64,000 nt of DNA from Oncomelania hupensis (GCA_036898135.1 CM072519.1:42919339-42983338); one strand, 5' to 3'; counted from the first letter of the stretch, positions 22,837 through 35,084 are shown. Notes: generated from the sequence alone by a model not told the origin. A program made the numbers and translations.

Positions 22837-22838
<2 letters not shown>
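22157..22838. other. Unassigned sequence
   Basis: No gene recognised. Confidence 0.5.

Positions 22839-22911
<73 letters not shown>
22839..22911. repeat. (TC)n microsatellite
   Basis: About 70 bp of TC repeats. Confidence 0.96.
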
Positions 22912-22915
<4 letters not shown>

Positions 22916-23003
22916 TCGGAAATAAGACCTTTCTGCACCAGCCGCGCTGAGTTGTTCCAGATGTTCATTACAAAACAAAGTACTCATTTTTAAAAACTCT
23001 AAA

Positions 23004-23490
23004 TAACCCCTTTTAGTGTTACCCTCACCCTTATCTATGACAACCCCTTTTAGTGTTACCCTCACCCTTATCTATGACAACCCCTTTTTGTGTTACCATC
23101 GCTTTTATCTATGACAACCCCTTTTTGTGTTACCCTCACCCTTATCTATGACAACCCCTTTTAGTGTTACCCTCACCCTTATCCATGACAACCCCTATTA
23201 GTGTTATCCTCACCCTTATCTATGGCAACCCCTTTTAATGTTACCCTCACCCTTATCTATGACAACCTCTTTTAGTGTTACCCTCACCCTTATCCATGAC
23301 AACCCCTATTAGTGTTATCCTCACCCTTATCTATGGCAACACCTTTTAGTGTTACCCTCACCCTTATCTATGACAACCTCTTTTAGTGTTACCCTCACCC
23401 TTATCTATGACAACCCCTTTTAGTGTTACCCTCACCCTTATCTATGGCAACCCCTTTTAGTGTTACCCTCATCCTTATCTATGGCAACCC
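23004..23490. repeat. 37-bp minisatellite, about 13 copies
   Basis: The unit consists of AACCCCTTTTAGTGTTACCC followed by TCACCCTTATCTATGAC. Thirteen tandem copies have sparse substitutions (TTTTTG, CTATTAG, TATGGC), and variant units recur in blocks, suggesting higher-order duplication. Open frames are not credible genes. Confidence 0.95.
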
Positions 23491-24660
23491 GTTCCTTTTT
23501 CCACTCTTTGCCCTCACCTGCCTCTCTCTGTCTATCAGTCTGTCTATCTGTCTGTCTCTCTGTGATGAGGACGAAGATGATATGATGGAGTGTGGGTGTG
23601 TGTGTGTGTGTTTGGGTGTGCGTGCGTGCGTGCGTGTGCGTATGTGTGCACGTGAATAAAAGCACAAATGGGTAGCAGACCTTGTCTTTCTTAGTAACAA
23701 AATTTAATGGGTTCATTTGCTTGGAATCCACTTTTTGTCAGGACCCCATATTGTCCTAGGTGCGCGGGAGTGCTCTTTTAGTGCATGGGAGTGCATGAGA
23801 GTGTTTTAAGTACAAGGGAGTGCTCTATCCGGGACGGAGAAAATCCAGTCACTTTTCGGGGAAATTTTGAAGAAAGTTCGTCTTATTTCGTCCCCTATGG
23901 GAGACGGACTAGCTCCAGACAAGACGGAAAGAGCCAATTTTACATCAGCTTCTTACATTTTTAGATGAAGTTTGTGCTCTTTCCGTCAGAAAAAAACAAC
24001 ACTTTCCGATTCCTACATTCTTAAATAAACCCAGTTCTGATATTATTTTGCAAATATGCGTGTGTGTGTGTGTGTGTGTGTGTTTGTGCGTGCGTTCGTG
24101 CGTGTGTGTTTGCGTGTGGCATTATTTCCAATTTTCTGGTAAAGGTTGGTTTTGCAATCCAATCTTTTCATCTGTTAAGGGACATATTGGACGATTAGAC
24201 TTTCTAATAAGCCTACAACCGTGATCTCTAGTAATAATCCTTAAAACGTTTCAAGGTTCAAGCCTCAAATTTCCTTCTTTATCTGTTAGTCAGCCTGTCT
24301 GTCTCTGTCTTTCTCTCTGTCTCTGTCTTGACTCTCTCTTTGTCTCTCTCATTCTCTCCCTTCCTCTCTCTCTCTTTCTCTCCAACACAATACAATACAA
24401 CTTTATTACCTCAAAAGGAATTACAGCAGGCGCAGAACCACATTTTAGATTCACCTACATAAAGAATTCACAATAACCCGCTTTCATCCAATTCAACACA
24501 TCATCATCATAGATACAATAATTCAATGAACACTCTCAATCCAGACTTCAGGAGGTGAAGACGTTTGTGAAGAAAGGTGTACTCTGGTATATGACATTTT
24601 AATTTTGGAGAGAAATTTCTACATTGGCGCTACTTATCTGCTGAAATCCAAAATTCGACT
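23491..24660. other. Unassigned; GT and TC tracts
   Basis: (GT)n at about 23596-23650 and 24057-24115 and TC-rich DNA at 24290-24380. CAATACAATACAACTTTATT at 24399 looks like the reverse of a TTGTA-tailed SINE or LINE 3' end. No gene. Confidence 0.5.
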
Positions 24661-25514
24661 TATCCTCAACTCTATTCAAGATATGCTTTGCTGATTGAAA
24701 TCTACAAATCAAGTTATGCTTTGCTGACCACAACTTCAAACACAAGTTATGCTTTGCTGAAATTGCAAATGGCTGCCACCACTACAAAACACAGTCCTTC
24801 CCTGCACAAGTAATGCACTGCTGAACCCCCTACATTGCTGCCTCACTTTACAGACTGGCGCTATTTCTTCTTCAACCCTTCACACATTGCTCTAGATACA
24901 TCGAGCCACGGTACATTTCAAAACCTATATCTAAATTGCCCCCAGAGACTCTAGTCTCACCCCATAGGTTGGGGACCATAGCCGCCAGTTGCTTTCCCCA
25001 CCTAGTGGGTTTAGCCGGTGCGTTATCCTGGGGAACCCCACGGGGTGTCCCCCTACGCACTGAGTGAGTCCTGGACTCAACCTAGGGCCTCCTCCCACTT
25101 TCATAAGAGATCCATCTCTATATCAGCGCCTTTTAAAGTGAAATTTAATAATATCCTTTTAATGGTCCTGAACTGTGACTTTTAAATCTACCACACATAT
25201 CCTTTTAGAAGCCCCGGCCGGTCCTCCCCCGCCTTCTGGGGGGGGGGGGGGTAGACCTGGTTTCCAGTACCCCAGATTTTAAATTCGTACTGTCTTTTTG
25301 TGTGTCCTTCTTGAATCACACCTCAGATCCCACACTTTTCCATTTTTATTTATTTATTTTTTTATTATTTTATATTATTATTATTATTTAAAAATTTTTT
25401 CCTTTTCCTATTTTTTCTTTATTTATTTTCTTCCTTTTTGTCATTGTGTGTGTGCGTGTGTATGTTGGTGTGGGGGTGGGTGTGTTTGCATGTGGGACGT
25501 ATGACATATGAAAA

Positions 25515-27820
25515 ATGGCCGACCGAGAATCATACACATCTCAGAGTCAAGGTGGCTCCCCTTGCCTGGACGAGGTGGACCCCACCAACAAACCAATACA
25601 CACTGGTACTAGTGCTGATAAGCAAAAAAAGACGGCTGACAAGGGCAAAGGTGGCACCATTCGCCTGGACGATGGTGATACCACCTCCAAAACCCTACAC
25701 AGTAGTCTTGGTGCTGAAAAGCCCAACAAAGTGACTGACAAAGGTCAAGGTGACCCCACTCGCCTGGCCGAGAGGGACACATCCGCCAGACCCATACACA
25801 CTGGCCTTGGCCTCGGCAAGCTAAAAAAACGGCTGACAAAGGTCGCCGGGATTCTCCTATAGCCAGAAACAAGACGGACACTGAGTCGCCTGGCAAGCGC
25901 CCTAGACCGTCTGTCTGTCGTAACATAAACCAAGGTTGGCAGACTGAGGTTCAGCGCCAACCTCCCATTCCAGACGGTCAGTCTCCGTCGAACCGGAAAC
26001 GAGCGTTTGGTACACTCTCTGAAACCTCTGACTCTGACGTCGAGGTTGAAGAGGCAGGAGACTCTCCTGCAGACAATCCCATGCACACTGACGAGGAGGA
26101 TGGGGACGAGGAGGAGGCGGTCTCCGCCGAGTCCCTGGCAAGGGAGGCCTCAGCCTCCCCCCCTGGATCTCCCCCACCGCCGACTGACGACGTGCCTCAG
26201 ACTGACGACGCACAACCTCACCAAGAACCAGACTGGAACACAGTCACCCGAAAAAGACAACGACCAAGACCTAAAACATCCGGCACATCAAACCACAGAA
26301 CAAAACTTGAACCAGAATATGGCCTTGCAAAACACCCCGTTATAATCCGGCAAACAAACAAATCAGGTATTGTATCCCTCACTGCACTCACCTGGAAAAT
26401 GCCCGCACTACTCAGTGCAGTAAACATACAAGCACCCGAAAGAGTACGCCCCCTCAGGGATGGCATCCTCGTTGGCTGCTCCTCCAGAGCACAACAACTA
26501 AAGCTGATGAAAATCACACAACTTGGACAGGTTTCCATCACCTGTACTATTCCCACGCCGAGGGTGGAGGGCGTCATCAAGGACATTCCCCTGGACGTTA
26601 CTACAGAGGAGGTCATTGAGGGTTGTGCCGGGTGGGTCGACCCAGACGGCTCCATCATCCACTGCTCCCTGCGAGCCGCCAGACGCCTTCTTGGAGCTGG
26701 GGGCCGACCCTCAAAAGCCATCAGAGTCACTGTTGAGACAACTCACCTTCCGACCACACTCCTCATCAACCGGAGAGAGTACGCAGTGGAGCCTTATATG
26801 GCACCCATCCTCAAATGTACTCACTGCCAGCGCCTGGGCCACACAAAGAAAGACTGCAAAACCAAAAGACAGGTTTGCTCGTCATGCGGTGGTGGGGGCC
26901 ACTCCGCCCAACAGTGCAAAGCCAAGAAATTTTGCTGTTCAAATTGCAAGGGAGCCCACTCGTCTTCTAACGAAAATTGCCCAGCTCGGAAGGAGTTGAT
27001 ACTGGCAAACCAGCTTCGAGCTAGCACTTACATGCCCAAAGCACAGGCACACAGATTGGCCAAAGCCCAGCTGGCTAACGCCAGCGTCGGCTCCTCTGAG
27101 ACAACAACTACGATCTTGGAAAATACAGCTCCGCCCAAAACTAATGCCTGGGCAAAGCGCCCCACCATTGCTCCCACAACTGGGAAGGCTCCTTCACAAC
27201 TTCTCCAAAGTGTCTCCGCTACTCTCCCTGCTGGACAGTCGGAACGCCACCTTAAGAGCCGTATGGCTCCTCCAATCATCGCTCCCGTGCGTAAGATAAA
27301 TAGACAGCCGGAGTCCTCCTCAAGGAACCAAATCCCGGGACCACCCAGGTCTCATGACTCCACAACGGAAGAACTCGCACCAACACCAGATCAACTTCTG
27401 GACAATCAATCCAACCATTCGTTGCCAGTGATGCCAGACCCCTGGACGGCAATTAGAAAACTGGAGGATAAGATTGACCAGCTGACCACAACAGTCAACA
27501 ACCTCTTGATGCTCCTACCGAGGTCACTCCAACAGGCGGAGTCTGCCCCAACCTGCCTGCCCACTGCCCAGCCCTCGCCGGCTGCGCCATCCCTAGCTGC
27601 CTCCTCTGGGGGCACGATATGGGACCACACATCTGGGGCGATCCCCATCCTACCGAGCCTCCCAATTAGCATTGCAAACGCCCTCAAGATCATCGCTGAC
27701 GCCCTTTCCCAGGCTCCTGGGGGGCGCGCGATGGCTGAAGATGCACTCACTACCATCGCAAATGTTATTCGCACATCGGCCGAGAGACCGACCACTTCCA
27801 AACCAACTTCAGGGAAATGA
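25515..27820 (+). pseudogene. LINE ORF1, RNA-binding protein with three CCHC zinc knuckles (one frameshift)
   Basis: Starts at ATG 25515 (MADRESYTSQSQ). The N-terminal ~110 residues contain three degenerate repeats of about 38 residues, including HTGTSADKQKKTADKGKGG. At A7 (25823-25829) the frame changes by one base; the downstream frame is then open to the TGA at 27818-27820. An acidic Glu/Asp-rich region follows, then a poorly defined RRM-like part, and three zinc knuckles: CTHCQRLGHTKKDC (26815), CSSCGGGGHSAQQC (26875) and CSNCKGAHSSSNENC (26938). A C-terminal Pro/Ser-rich tail closes the protein. ORF1 proteins of this kind bind the LINE RNA. The A7 slip may be a mutation, an assembly error or, less likely, programmed frameshifting. 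Confidence 0.88.
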
Positions 27821-30800
27821 ACCAGACATCACAAACCGGGATCTCCATTCTTCAATGGAATTGCAGGACTATTACTAACAAAACAGTCCACCTGGAGCAA
27901 TACATCAAGGACTATGGACCCTTTGACGTATTATTACTCCAATCCCTAAACGTTAAACCAAGATCCCTGCCTCGGCTAGACGGCTTCCAGTACCCGCCGG
28001 TGGTGGGGCTGGAAAGGGACAAGGTTAGCGTGGCCACATACGTCAGCTCTCGCCTGGCCTACAATAAACTAAATCTACAGATTAACCATGCCGACACCGG
28101 ACGCTTGGGAATCTGTGCCATCACCCTCCCCTCCCCCGGGGACAAGCCGGTAGCGGTAGTTAACATCTACTATCCGGCAGGCACCACATCTCCTCAACAA
28201 GTGGCCTGGATAAGTGCCTTGGACTCCGAAACACATCACTGGATCCTAGGAGGGGACTTCAATGTGAGCCACCCCGACTGGGACCGGCAATCCACAGGAC
28301 AAGGCGGAGAACACCTGGCCAAGACCATTGTCGACTCAACCCTAATCTGCATGAACGACGGGTCGCTGACGCGCATCACAGAGTGTGACAAAATGCGCAG
28401 TTCAGCCATAGACCTCACCTTCGTCTCCACGGCACTGGGGGTGGATGCCACGTGGTTTACAGGTGAAGACCACAACCAATCCGATCACCTCCCAATACAC
28501 CTAGTGGTTGGATCGGCACAACTGGAGACACAGGATATTGCTCCCCTGCCTAAATATCTTTATAAAAAGGCGAACTGGTCGGCGTTCCGCACCCAGATGG
28601 ACTCCGGACTCGCGGCAGGCAACCCCTACGATGATGACGTCAATATTCATCTAGATAATATCCGGACCATAATCCTAGATGCCGCTGACAAGGCTATTCC
28701 TAAAACCCGTCTAGGAAACAAAATAAACCAAACCTATTCAACCGAATGGTGGACGGATGACTGCGCAGCCGCTGTTGCCAACAAACGTAGAGCCATCCGC
28801 ATCTACAAAGGAAACTTAACCGAGGCAAATAGAACTGCCCTCCGTGAGGCTACCACTCATTGCCAAGAGACCATAACCAAAGCCAAAACCACCTACTGGG
28901 AGACCTACGTCACAGCTGAAATACGGGAGCCCAGGGATGGTCTAAAGCTGTGGAGCAAACTGCGCACACGCCGCAACAGAAACCGGCCACCTCCACGACC
29001 CCTTCTTATAAACGGCCATCTAACACACTCATCACAGGCCAAGGCAGACGCACTTGCGGACACGTTCGCCAGAGCTAGCCAAACCCAACATCTCCCACCC
29101 GAGATGAAACAACACAGGGCCCAAGGGGAAAAGGATTTTTCCCCCCCATCGGCTGACAACACTCATCCCCACAACAGCAACCTAAACATCAGAGAACTGA
29201 AGGCTGCCTTATCGGAACTAGGTAGTGGCGCCAGGGCCTCCGGTGCGGATCCAATCAACAATATCATGTTAAAAAACCTGTCTTCACCTATGAAACAAGC
29301 TCTGCTGGAACTCTATCAATCCTGCTGGAACCAGGGAACAGTCCCCTTGGCATGGAAAGAATCTATCGTAATTGCCATCCCAAAGCAAGGAAAACCACAG
29401 GATAAACCCGAAAACTACAGACCAATTTCACTCACACCCTATCTGTGTAAAGTCTACGAAAGAATCATCAAAACAAGACTAGAACACTTCCTAAACAAAA
29501 AAGGCATCATTCCCACCTGCCAAGCAGGGTTTAGAAGAGGTCGTAACTGTATGGAACACGTTGTGACCCTGGTGGAGCACGCCAAGAGAGCCATGGCGGA
29601 GGGAAACTCGATCGTTGCCACCTTCTTCGACATTACTAAGGCCTTCGACACCGTTTGGCACACTAGGCTAATACAAAAAATGGCTGCCCTGGGCATCTCT
29701 GGGCGCCTGTTGGACTTTGTCACCTCCTTCCTCCACGAGCGCGGAATGAGGGTCCGAGTGTGTTCGTCCATCTCCCCTCGCCACATCTTGGACATGGGAG
29801 TGCCGCAGGGGAGCGTCATAGCACCACTCTTGTTCGCAGTTATGCTACACGACATTGACGCAGCCCTGGCACACCCTGGCCTGCACATATCCTTATTTGC
29901 TGACGACCTTGCCATCTGGTCGACCTACCTCGGCAAGAATCCCAACCTCACCACACGCTGGCTTGATCGGTACCAGGATCGGATTGACTCAGTCGTTGAG
30001 TATATGAACAGCAATGGCTTCATCTTAAGCCAGGACAAGACTGCCCTGGTTATCTTTACCAGACACCAACAGCTTAAGCGTCATTTCTGGATTGACCTGA
30101 TGGGACGTACCATCCTTCCCAGCGATAGGGTAGTATTCCTAGGAGTCACCCTCGACCACAACCTCTCTTGGAGCCACCACATAAACAACCTAATCAACAA
30201 AGCTAGGCGCTCCATTTCCCTTCTGAAACTTCTCACGTCTCAGACCGGCTTCTCCACAAGAGCTCTGATCACTCTGACGGGAGCCCTGGTGCGCTCGAGG
30301 CTCACATAGGGGCACCAAGTGTTCTTCAGCGCACCCGACTCCCTCTGGGCACGTCTAACCAGCACGGAAACTACGGCAATAAAAATCGCCCTGGGGATCC
30401 CCAAGTGCGCCATCAACCATCTAACATACCAAGAAATTGGCTGGATACCCCTGAGAGACAAATGCAGGGAACTTGCCGCCGGATTCGAGGCAGCTGCCTT
30501 CGCGGTCCCCTCCCTAGTGAGGGACGTTCTTGGCAACCTCAACTCGGAGGCCTCCAAAGCCTCGAGGGAAAGAGTCTCCATACTACCCACCATCAGTCAG
30601 AAAACCCTAGCTCTACCCACATATACCCAACCTCTCTGGAACGACTGCAGACACCAGCCGACTGATGTCAACCAGTCCTCTACTGTCTTCTTTCCACACT
30701 GGGAGCTAGAAGCCCCCCAGATAGACATCACCATCGCCGATCAGGGCTCCAAGCAAACGAACCCACTCCTTCTGGCTACATTGGCCAAAGAAAAAATTCA

Positions 30801-31554
30801 TTCTGCTTCAACCACCCAGCTACCCATCTACACAGACGGCTCGGTTGGGCAGGATGGCAAGGTCGGCTCTGCTTTTGCCATCCCCTATCAAAAAATTTCT
30901 AAAGTCTTCAAACTACCAGACGGTGCCAGCATATTTACCGCAGAACTCTACGCCATTCTCATGGCACTTTTGCACATTGACAATCTTACAAACCTCCCTC
31001 TCGCTGTTGTTGTGTTCTCCGACTCCAAATCTGCCCTGGAGGCACTATCCCGTGGCGGCTCCAAAAATCGCCGAGACCTACAACAGGAGATCCTTCTCCT
31101 CTCCCACCAAATCATCTGTAAGGGATGCCAGGTTTCTCTGACTTGGATACCCTCTCACTGTGGAATATATGGAAATGAGCTGGCTGATCGCGCAGCCTCA
31201 CTTGCGGCCGACGCCGGCCCACGTGTCCATCTTCCTCCCTCCCTCTCCGAACTTAAAGGGGAGCTAAAAGCCGCCACCAAAGCTGCCAGGGACAGATTCA
31301 TGAGGCGCTATTGTAGAAGGAAAGGCTACATCTTCTCTCCTACTGGCCACAGCCTTGTCCAGCCCCTCCCACGCAGAAACCAACGACTGCTTGGAAGAAT
31401 CCGAACCATATCAACATACACACGCTTCAGCCCGATTTGCTGTCCATGTGGTGAACCCTTCTGCTGGCAACACTTCCTAGGGGGATGCATGCCACTTGCT
31501 TCCACCTGCTCCCCCCTGAGTGAATACGCAAAAGCCCATGGACTTCAAGCTTAA
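27817..31554 (+). pseudogene. LINE ORF2, endonuclease, reverse transcriptase and RNase H (one stop)
   Basis: About 1245 codons, start ATG overlapping the ORF1 stop as ATGA. Endonuclease: QWNCRTITNK near residue 15, GGDFNVSHPDW near 145, SDHLPIHL near 221; at residue 43 the expected catalytic Glu is Ser (LLLQSLN). RT: YRPISLTPYLCKVYE, FDITKAFDTVWH and the active site FADDLAIW near residue 694. RNase H: IYTDGSVG near 1004, FTAELYAIL near 1041, SDSKSA near 1067, NELADRAA near 1120. The C-terminus has a CPCG-x-H-x-C zinc motif. Codon 831 (30307-30309) is TAG; the related LINE at 53.7-57.3 kb has Tyr there, so this is one point mutation. The product would nick target DNA and copy the LINE RNA by target-primed reverse transcription. 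Confidence 0.92.
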
Positions 31555-31757
31555 GATTTCCTACTTCCTCACACCACACTTGGGCTGGCTCCCCAGAGAT
31601 TACTATCGGACACAATCCTCAAATCTCCCTGGGGCAAACTCTTTTAGATCCACCACACTAGCGTCTACTAACCTAGACGAACCGAATTCTCACGGGCATC
31701 ATATGCCGATAGTTGTTACTGATCACAACCATCTTACACTTCATGACACATGCCCCT

Positions 31758-32142
31758 AGTTGACCCTCCGAGTCCTAGGTTCAGGCCCATGTATCCGACT
31801 AACCATCCTAAGTGTAAAACCTTCAGTTGACCTAATAGGTCCTGGGTTTATTGACACATACTGACGTACCCATCTTATAACGTGTACCTCCCAGTTGACC
31901 TTTTAGGTCCTGGGACACACCCCTAAGGACTGACAAAATAACCATAAAAAGTGTGTATCCAGTTGACCCACCGGGTCCTGGCACACGATTATAAGGACTG
32001 ACAACCCACGAAAAGACATGACAGGTACCCCAGTTGACCCCATGGTCCTGAAGGTGTACACCCAATAGCTAACTGTCTAGCTAATCCCGATGACTACCCA
32101 CCCTATGACGTGCATCCTCAGTAGACCTTTTGGTACTGACAG
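31758..32142 (+). repeat. 3' UTR direct repeats with GACC/GGTC stems
   Basis: CAGTTGACC-(N)-GGTCCTGG recurs at 31758, 31824, 31892, 31960, 32031 and 32119, spaced 66, 68, 68, 71 and 88 bp. In each unit GACC and GGTC can pair as a small hairpin. Lies downstream of LINE ORF2. Confidence 0.88.
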
Positions 32143-32284
32143 ATCACTTATGGACTGACAACTAAGTATACCGACGGCGCCACACTGGCACCAACAGTGC
32201 ACCTATTACTACAGATATGCAAACCAGTCTCTTGGGATCGTAATGGGCCTGGCCCAAATGACACCCGACTGCGTTGCACCCCAT

Positions 32285-32817
32285 GAGATCTGGTCTCCGG
32301 GGGTTCTCCTTATAGTTATAAACTTATAACTTAGTAGTCACAGGCTAAATATGTCATTACATAGAACTACAAAAAATGGAGTGGTAGACCTGGTCTCACC
32401 CATTACTCACCAAGTGCCAAAATTCGGCCTGGCCGATTGGCAACTAAGAGCTACATCTAAAGGGAGGCCTACCCCCCTGCAAGCTATTACTGCAAGTGCC
32501 AAGCACACTTGCACTTTATGTGGCGGGACCTGGTCCCACGCATTGTATAGGGGATAAAATACCCATGTACATTTAACCTGAGGGTCTCAAAAACCCTGCC
32601 AGTGGTTACACCACAGGAAAACTAATGCCGCTACCCGGCGAATTGTAAAAATCACTCCATTGGAGTAAAAAGCCATGAATGACAGTGAATGAATGTCAGA
32701 TGAACGACAGTAGGAGTGTTCTTTCTTTTTTCTTTTTATCCTCCCTTGCCTTACCCAGCTTTTAACAATACCTCCCCTCCCCCCACCCCCCCCCCCAAAC
32801 CAGACCTGGTCTGGTTT
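32285..32817 (+). repeat. Recurrent GACCTGGTC palindromes in LINE 3' region
   Basis: GAGATCTGGTCTCC (32285), GACCTGGTC (32387), GGGACCTGGTCCC (32525) and a 21-bp palindrome with 10-bp arms (32797-32817, followed by a T-run). A half-site GTAGACCTGG also lies in the 5' leader at 25251. Confidence 0.8.
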
Positions 32818-32940
32818 TTTATCATAAGTGGTGTCAACACCACATTTTTATTGTCCTTAACTTTTTTAATATAGGACGTTAAGCTTCGCTTCGTCGTCGT
32901 CGCTTTCATCCACATCAAACTCATCGTAAACATTATTAGA

Positions 32941-32941
<1 letters not shown>

Positions 32942-33012
<71 letters not shown>

Positions 33013-33042
33013 CCTTTCTCTCTGTCCCTTTCTCTCTCTGTC

Positions 33043-33128
<86 letters not shown>

Positions 33129-33380
33129 CCTCTCTCTCTGCCACACACACCAACAAACAAACAATCACAGCTGAGCAAGGCAAGCAGTGACATGCCTCGT
33201 TATCACAGGGCTGTCTGTATGGCTCTCTGTCTGTATATCTCTCTCTGTCTGTATGTCTCTCTGTGTCTTTCTCCCTCTATCTCTGTCTGTATGTCTCTCG
33301 GCGTCTTTCTCTGTCTCTATCTGTTTGTATGTCTCTCTCTCTTTCTCTGTCTCTCTCTGTCTGTATGTCTCTCTTACATA
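32942..33380. repeat. (TC)n and TCTG-rich tract
   Basis: (TC)n at 32942-33138 interrupted by CTGTCCCTTT units, then TCTG/TGTATGTC-rich DNA from 33210 to 33375. Confidence 0.95.
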
Positions 33381-33828
33381 ACAACATCAACCATAAATGT
33401 TTGCAGTAAAAATAATCCTCTGACCGGTCGTCAATTCACATAAATCTCCAGCATAGAGTTTTGGACAGTTACAGAAATGATGACTAATCGAAAAGGAAAA
33501 AATAACACAACCAAAATTATTGGTGTGCTCTTCGTCTGCCGAGCTCCCATGGGCTAAGCAGCGACAGGGCAATATGGCGGATTAAAGGAAACAACTCTCA
33601 AGGACGTCCTTAAGAATAAATCAGAGTTACCCCTCACTCCAAATCCCCAATTATTTCTCTTTTCTTCACCCTACGCATCGCGTAATTAGGCGGGAAAATC
33701 TTTCGAGATGCAGAGAAATAACGGCGAAAGGAAGGAAGGAGACACACGCACACAAATACAAACACAAATAAAGAAGAAGAGGAACAAGATCAAAAACAAC
33801 AACAACAACCACAAGAACAAGACGTAGA
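33381..33828. other. Unassigned sequence
   Basis: No gene or repeat family seen apart from short AAC and GAA triplets at the end. Confidence 0.5.
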
Positions 33829-34029
33829 GGAAGAAGAAGAAGAAGAAGAAGAAGAAGAAGAAGAAGAAGAAGAAGAAGAAGAAGAAGAAGAAGAAAAAGA
33901 AGAAGAAGAAGAAGGAAAAGAAGAAGGAAGAACTAGAACAAGAAGAGGAGGAAGAAGAAGAAGGAGGAGGAGGAGGAGGAGGAGAAAAAGAAGAGGAAGA
34001 AGGAAAAGAAAAAAATAAAATAAAATATA

Positions 34030-34104
<75 letters not shown>

Positions 34105-34262
34105 TAATAATAAATTAATTAAGAAGAAGAAGAAGAAAAAGAAGAAGAAGAAGAAGAAGAAGAAGAAGAAGAAGAAGAAGAAGAAGAAGAAGAAGAAGAA
34201 GAAGAAGAAGAAGAAGAAGAAGAAGAAGAAGAAACGACATTGCAGAAGAAGAAGAAGAAGAA
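33829..34262. repeat. (GAA)n, (GGA)n and (AAT)n microsatellite cluster
   Basis: About 430 bp of purine triplets with an internal (AAT)n block at about 34020-34120. Confidence 0.96.
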
Positions 34263-34616
34263 ACTCGCCAGTTCCATTGTTTGGGAGTTTCCTAGCAGAA
34301 ATCCAGAGGCGAGAAATTCCCATAACAATCGACTTGTGTTTTCCTTTCTTTCAGGACTGCCCGATCGATCTACAATGACCGCATTTGTGCTGCGACACAA
34401 GATCATGCTACATAAAATATGTTTACAATTCAACTGGTGACAACGTGGGGAGATCGTATTCCTGGACACGAAAATATTATGCAATTAGATGTTACCTAAT
34501 TAAAAAAAAAAATATATATATATTATATTTTATTCCGAGCCTAACTGATCGATTGTTTTTGTTGATGCATGAACCGGAAAAAGAAAAGAAATGACTGAGG
34601 ATTCAGATTCGAAAAG

Positions 34617-34685
<69 letters not shown>

Positions 34686-34882
34686 AGGATGCTATATACG
34701 CGCCTTTCCCCAAATCAATCAGGCTCAAAGCGCGGCGATCTATACCAGCATACACGCTCACCTGTCTCATCCACCCTCACACACACCAAATCACGCACAC
34801 ACATCCATCACTCAAACAGGTGGTGTAAAGGCAGGGAGATCGCTATTAGAAGACGGACAGAAAATCGAATGTTTATTTTTGA
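34263..34882. other. Unassigned with (AAT)n
   Basis: 34620-34683 is a perfect (AAT)n tract; the rest shows no gene. Confidence 0.6.
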
Positions 34883-35072
34883 CATTTTTATATTGACTGC
34901 GTCTTGTACCATTATTGAAGGGAGGAAGGAAACCGGAGTGCCCGAAGAAAACCCTCGGTGACCTCAATAGTCTCGTACCTAAGTCACAAACGTTCGTCCC
35001 TTGCGGGAATCGAACCCGCGACCTTCGGCATAGGAAACCGGCGACTTATAAACTGCGCCACGAGGCCACAAA
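34883..35072 (-). mobile_element. tRNA-headed SINE (tRNA-Arg-like)
   Basis: The minus strand begins GGCCTCGTGGCGCAGTTTAT and contains a perfect T arm (GCGGG-TTCGATT-CCCGC). The anticodon loop TTCCTAT would give CCU (Arg). The acceptor stem is poorly paired, so it is not a working tRNA gene. The body includes GGTTTTCTTCGGGCACTCCG, a segment I recall from other animal SINEs. The tail is AT-rich near 34883; no target duplication found. Confidence 0.78.
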
Positions 35073-35084
35073 GCATTTAAAGAG

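Larger units (their letters stand above)
24665..32817 (+). mobile_element. LINE (non-LTR retrotransposon), APE-RT-RNaseH type, nearly complete
   Basis: Contains a 5' leader with four ~45-bp repeats (core AAGTTATGCTTTGCTGA, 24676-24822), ORF1 at 25515-27820, ORF2 at 27817-31554, and a long 3' UTR with direct repeats and GACCTGGTC palindromes to about 32817. The endonuclease-RT-RNaseH domain set points to the I-like group of LINEs (not Jockey or CR1, which lack RNase H). Outer boundaries are estimated: no target duplication or terminal tail was identified. Two lesions are seen: a 1-base frameshift in ORF1 and one in-frame stop in ORF2, so this copy is young but probably inactive. Confidence 0.85.

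Noticed and set aside
23004..23490. CRISPR array
   Set aside because: Units are head-to-tail without unique spacers; the DNA is eukaryotic. The 50.1-kb array fails for the same reason.
26218..26730. Antisense ORF of 170 codons
   Set aside because: Shadow of LINE ORF1 in a GC-rich coding region.
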